59,311 nt of DNA. It comes from Geomicrobium halophilum. Lineage in GTDB: Bacteria; Bacillota; Bacilli; Bacillales; Marinococcaceae. The notes below the pieces were generated by a model. The model was not told where the DNA came from, did not search any database, and worked only from the letters and a program-made list of their open reading frames with translations. Shown here piece after piece: positions 55,251 through 59,311 of this stretch. The position numbers and the translations under genes are program-made. Positions within the stretch are counted from its first letter, which is position 1. The number at the start of each line of letters is the position of its first letter. The DNA lies in contig NZ_JACHHJ010000008.1 in the NCBI RefSeq assembly GCF_014207655.1, positions 1-59,311 on the forward strand, written 5' to 3'.

Positions 55251-55602
55251 AATCTTTGCTCAAGGGATGAGTTTTTACGCCTATCATGGCGTTTTTCCGG
55301 AAGAAAACAGGCTGGGCCAACGCTTCGTTGTAGATTTGATATTGAAAGCTGATTTAAAGGGCGCAGCAGCAAATGATGATATTGAGCAGAGTGTAGATTA
55401 TGCAGAAATCTATGAGTCTACAAAATGTGTAATAGAAGGGCATACGTACAATTTAGTTGAGGCCATTGCAGAACACGTTGCAACTGAAATTCTTGATACA
55501 TTTGCTATTGTTGAAGGGGTTACGGTGAAAGTCATTAAACCGGATCCACCAATCCCAGGTCATTATGATCACGTAGCTATTGAAATCGAGAGGAGTCGAT
55601 GA
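55243..55602 (+). CDS. folB: Dihydroneopterin aldolase
   Basis: 119 residues. Splits dihydroneopterin in folate synthesis. MSFYAYHGVFPEENRLGQRF (about 7-26), DYAEIYE, and VKVIKPDPPIPGHYDHVAIEI at the end match the family. Start TTG 55243 lies in the end of folP, with AAGGTGAG upstream. Confidence 0.95.
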   Translation: MDKIFAQGMSFYAYHGVFPEENRLGQRFVVDLILKADLKGAAANDDIEQSVDYAEIYESTKCVIEGHTYNLVEAIAEHVATEILDTFAIVEGVTVKVIKPDPPIPGHYDHVAIEIERSR

Positions 55603-56132
55603 TGAATACCGCTTATATTGCACTCGGATCGAACATCGGTGGTCGCTCCACCTATTTGCATAAAGCTTTGCAAAGTATAAGCCAACGAGAATCGATTCGG
55701 ATTTCCGCGGTTTCTTCGATCTATGAAACCGAACCGGTTGGTCTTGAGAACCAACCCTCCTTTCTAAATATGGTGGTCGCAATTGAAACAGATGAATGTG
55801 CTGAGAGTTTGTTAAAGAAACTGCAGGATATTGAAGAGCAGCTTGACCGTGTCCGAGTTGAACGGTATGGGCCAAGGACGATTGACCTTGACATTCTCTT
55901 ATTTAACGATGAAAATATTGAGAAGAATGAGTTGAGCATCCCTCATCCGCGCATGCACGAACGATCCTTTGTGCTCGTTCCCTTGGCAGAAATCGCTCCG
56001 TATGTAAAAATGCCAACTTCACATAAAACGATTGAGCATATATTGACATCGCTACCGGAAAGATTAAGAAAGGGAGTTCTTCTATGGAAACGACAAGGGC
56101 AGGAGGAAGACTTCGGGCTTTTCGAAAGTTGA
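55602..56132 (+). CDS. folK: 6-hydroxymethyl-7,8-dihydropterin pyrophosphokinase
   Basis: 176 residues. Transfers pyrophosphate from ATP to the pterin. YIALGSNIGGR (about 5-15), RYGPRTIDLDILLF and IPHPRMHERSFVLVPLAE are the classic motifs. ATG 55602 is 6 bases from AGGAG and preferred over ATG 55599. The 3' end overlaps yazB by 49 bases. Confidence 0.95.
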   Translation: MNTAYIALGSNIGGRSTYLHKALQSISQRESIRISAVSSIYETEPVGLENQPSFLNMVVAIETDECAESLLKKLQDIEEQLDRVRVERYGPRTIDLDILLFNDENIEKNELSIPHPRMHERSFVLVPLAEIAPYVKMPTSHKTIEHILTSLPERLRKGVLLWKRQGQEEDFGLFES

Positions 56133-56311
56133 AAGGGCACACTCAGCAAAGTTTTGCCAATCAGATGCATATGTCCGTTTCTGTCATCGGTGAAATTGAA
56201 CGTGGAACGAGACGAGCGGAAGATGAATTTTTAGAACAGGCATGCGCCCTTTTGGGTATTACGACTGAAGAATTGCTAGGCAAAGATCATAATGAAAATG
56301 AAGTGCGGTGA
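56084..56311 (+). CDS. yazB: XRE-family helix-turn-helix protein YazB
   Basis: 75 residues. One helix-turn-helix (about 8-62: LRAFRKLKGHTQQSFANQMHM, VIGEIERGTRR). Its target is unknown; it sits between folK and dusB as in B. subtilis. AAAGGGAG precedes ATG 56084, inside folK. The stop overlaps the following gene. Confidence 0.9.
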   Translation: METTRAGGRLRAFRKLKGHTQQSFANQMHMSVSVIGEIERGTRRAEDEFLEQACALLGITTEELLGKDHNENEVR

Positions 56312-56313
56312 GA

Positions 56314-57309
56314 ATGATGTTACAAATCGAAAATATTAAAATGAAAAACCCTGTGGTGCTGGCACCCATGGCTGGTGTATGCAACCCGGCCTTTCGTCTA
56401 ATTGCAAAGGAGTTTGGCTCCGGACTTGTATGTGCAGAAATGATCAGCGATAAGGCTATCTTGCATAAAAATGAAAAATCATTAAGAATGCTGTACGTCG
56501 ATGAAAGGGAAAAGCCGCTCAGTTTACAGATTTTCGGTGGTGACAAAGATTCACTCCTCGGTGCTGCTCAAGTCGTGGACGAACAGACCAATGCCGATAT
56601 CATTGATATAAATATGGGCTGTCCAGTTCCGAAAGTGACCAAATGTGATGCTGGTGCACGTTGGTTGCTTGACCCTGATAAGATCTATGAAATGGTAGCT
56701 GTTGTTGCCCGTAATGTACAAAAACCGGTGACCGTTAAAATGCGTACAGGCTGGGATGACGATCATGTGTATGTGCTTGAAAATGCGCAAGCTGTTGAAG
56801 CAGCTGGCGGTAAAGCGGTCTCCGTACATGGTCGAACTCGTTATCAAATGTATGAAGGATTGGCAGACTGGGACCTCCTTCGCCAGGTAAAGGAAACAGT
56901 AAATATTCCTGTAATTGGAAACGGAGATGTCAATACCCCTCAAGACGCCAAGCGTATGCTTGATACTACTGGTGTTGACGGTGTGATGATTGGACGCGCC
57001 GCGCTTGGGAATCCTTGGATGCTGTATCGTACGGTGAAATACCTGGAAGATGGTACTTTGCCAGACGAACCAACTCCAAAGGAAAAAATAGATGTATGTA
57101 TGCTTCATATGGACCGCCTGATTGATTTAAAAGGTGAAAAAGTTGCGGTTCAAGAGATGAGGAAACACGCAAGCTGGTATTTAAAAGGATTGCGCGGCAG
57201 TGGAAAAGTACGTGGTGAAATTAACCAGCTGGAACGTAGAGATGATGTAGCCAACACCATGTATCGTTTTGTAGAAGGATTGAACGAAGAGGCCGCTGTG
57301 GGCTCCTAA
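56314..57309 (+). CDS. dusB: tRNA-dihydrouridine synthase B
   Basis: 331 residues. FMN-dependent reduction of uridines in the tRNA D-loop. LAPMAGVCNPAFR, DINMGCPVPKVTKCDAGARW with the catalytic Cys, and IGNGDVNTP are diagnostic. ATG 56314 or 56317 fits GGTGAG; GTG 56308 overlaps the yazB stop and is also possible. Confidence 0.94.
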   Translation: MMLQIENIKMKNPVVLAPMAGVCNPAFRLIAKEFGSGLVCAEMISDKAILHKNEKSLRMLYVDEREKPLSLQIFGGDKDSLLGAAQVVDEQTNADIIDINMGCPVPKVTKCDAGARWLLDPDKIYEMVAVVARNVQKPVTVKMRTGWDDDHVYVLENAQAVEAAGGKAVSVHGRTRYQMYEGLADWDLLRQVKETVNIPVIGNGDVNTPQDAKRMLDTTGVDGVMIGRAALGNPWMLYRTVKYLEDGTLPDEPTPKEKIDVCMLHMDRLIDLKGEKVAVQEMRKHASWYLKGLRGSGKVRGEINQLERRDDVANTMYRFVEGLNEEAAVGS

Positions 57310-57355
57310 TCGTAAAAATGGCGGTGAACTCTGTACTCCACACTTCGGGAAATGA

Positions 57356-58918
<1,563 letters not shown>

Positions 58919-58926
58919 ATATGAAT

Positions 58927-58971
58927 CACTGTATTGGTTGTAAGCTTGACCAATACAGTGGATTTTTTTTC
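58927..58971 (+). terminator. Terminator after lysS
   Basis: CACTGTATTGGT / ACCAATACAGTG perfect 12-bp stem, 10-base loop, GATTTTTTTT tail. Confidence 0.92.
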
Positions 58972-58985
58972 TTTTAAATTTATAC

Positions 58986-59014
58986 TTGTCATCGCGTGAC
59001 TCAGATGGTATATT
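58986..59014 (+). promoter_or_regulatory. Upstream rRNA promoter (P1)
   Basis: TTGTCA (58986-58991), 17-base spacer, TATATT (59009-59014). Confidence 0.65.
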
Positions 59015-59068
59015 CTTATTTGTCGTTGGCGTTGTTGCCTTGTCTAAATAATTTATTTAAAAAAGTTG

Positions 59069-59097
59069 TTGACGAGGCTAAACGGAAATGATAGTAT
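59069..59097 (+). promoter_or_regulatory. Downstream rRNA promoter (P2)
   Basis: TTGACG (59069-59074), 17-base spacer, TAGTAT (59092-59097), preceded by an AT-rich UP-element-like stretch. CCTTTGAAAACTG further down (about 59139) and a GCACAC/GTGTGC hairpin are typical of the Bacillus 16S leader. Confidence 0.75.
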
Positions 59098-59217
59098 TAT
59101 AAGAGTCGCCGCAAGGAAGTGGCGCCATCAACAATTGCCCTTTGAAAACTGAATGAAAGCAAAGCGAAGCAAGAAAGAAGCCAGCGCGAGCACACCCCCG
59201 TGTGCGAGCGGAACCAT

Positions 59218-59311
59218 ATGATGGAGAGTTTGATCCTGGCTCAGGACGAACGCTGGCGGCGTGCCTAATACATGCAAGTCGAGCGAACCCGGGGTGCTTG
59301 CACCCTGAGGG
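59218..59311 (+). rRNA. rrs: 16S ribosomal RNA, 5' end (partial)
   Basis: AGAGTTTGATCCTGGCTCAG begins at 59225, the conserved position 8 of 16S rRNA, followed by GACGAACGCTGGCGGCGTGC. The gene runs off the window. Confidence 0.97.

Overview
The window is a chromosomal segment of an endospore-forming member of the Bacillaceae, written in the direction of the leading strand near the replication origin. Gene content and order match the csfB-tmk-holB-abrB-metS-spoVG-mfd-spoIIE-ftsH-fol-lysS region of Bacillus subtilis almost gene for gene, and sporulation genes (csfB, yabG, sspF, spoVG, fin, spoVT, yabP, yabQ, spoIIE) run throughout. I cannot name the species. Many TTG and GTG starts and strong AGGAGG-type ribosome binding sites are typical of this group.

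The segment is framed by rRNA genes in the same orientation: the last bases of a 5S rRNA at positions 1-22 and the first 94 or so bases of a 16S rRNA at the right end. Region by region: 31-7050 carries csfB, a PLP decarboxylase, tmk, darA, holB, ricT, yabA, a methyltransferase/GIY-YIG fusion and rsmI. 7098-16447 carries abrB (minus strand), a T-box-controlled metS, tatD, rnmV, rsmA, yabG, veg, sspF, ispE, purR and ridA. 16665-26516 carries an unrecognised gene with a possible frameshift, then spoVG, glmU, prs, ctc, pth, fin, mfd and spoVT. 26885-36240 is an accessory island that breaks the conserved order. It holds a 46-codon small gene, a cysteine hydrolase, a TRAP transporter operon, a universal stress protein next to a decayed tRNA-Lys-like fragment, a probable stress operon ending in a CsbD protein, and a sodium/solute symporter operon with a cre-like site. 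36479-46432 returns to the conserved order (mazG, rqcP, yabP, yabQ, divIC, yabR, tRNA-Met, spoIIE, yabS, yabT) with an inserted pair of ThrE-like exporter genes. 46413-58918 carries tilS, hpt, ftsH, coaX, hslO, cysK, pabA, the folate genes, yazB, dusB and lysS.

Most genes are housekeeping: translation and tRNA or rRNA modification, replication and repair, cell-wall precursor and nucleotide synthesis, folate, division and protein quality control. Control sites legible in the DNA include sigma-F, sigma-H and candidate sigma-G, sigma-K and sigma-B promoters, the 21-bp-spaced spoIIE promoter with Spo0A-box-like sequences, a methionyl T-box, a cre-like site and two palindromic operators. Compared with the B. 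subtilis order, yaaR, yabE, a yabM-like flippase, yacD, pabB and pabC are absent. The less ordinary items are a family of TGTTCAAAAG...CTTTTTGAACA palindromic elements in intergenic gaps, the yabB-yazA fusion, the accessory island with its tRNA relic, a hairpin-dense 280-bp stretch, and two small genes of unknown function.
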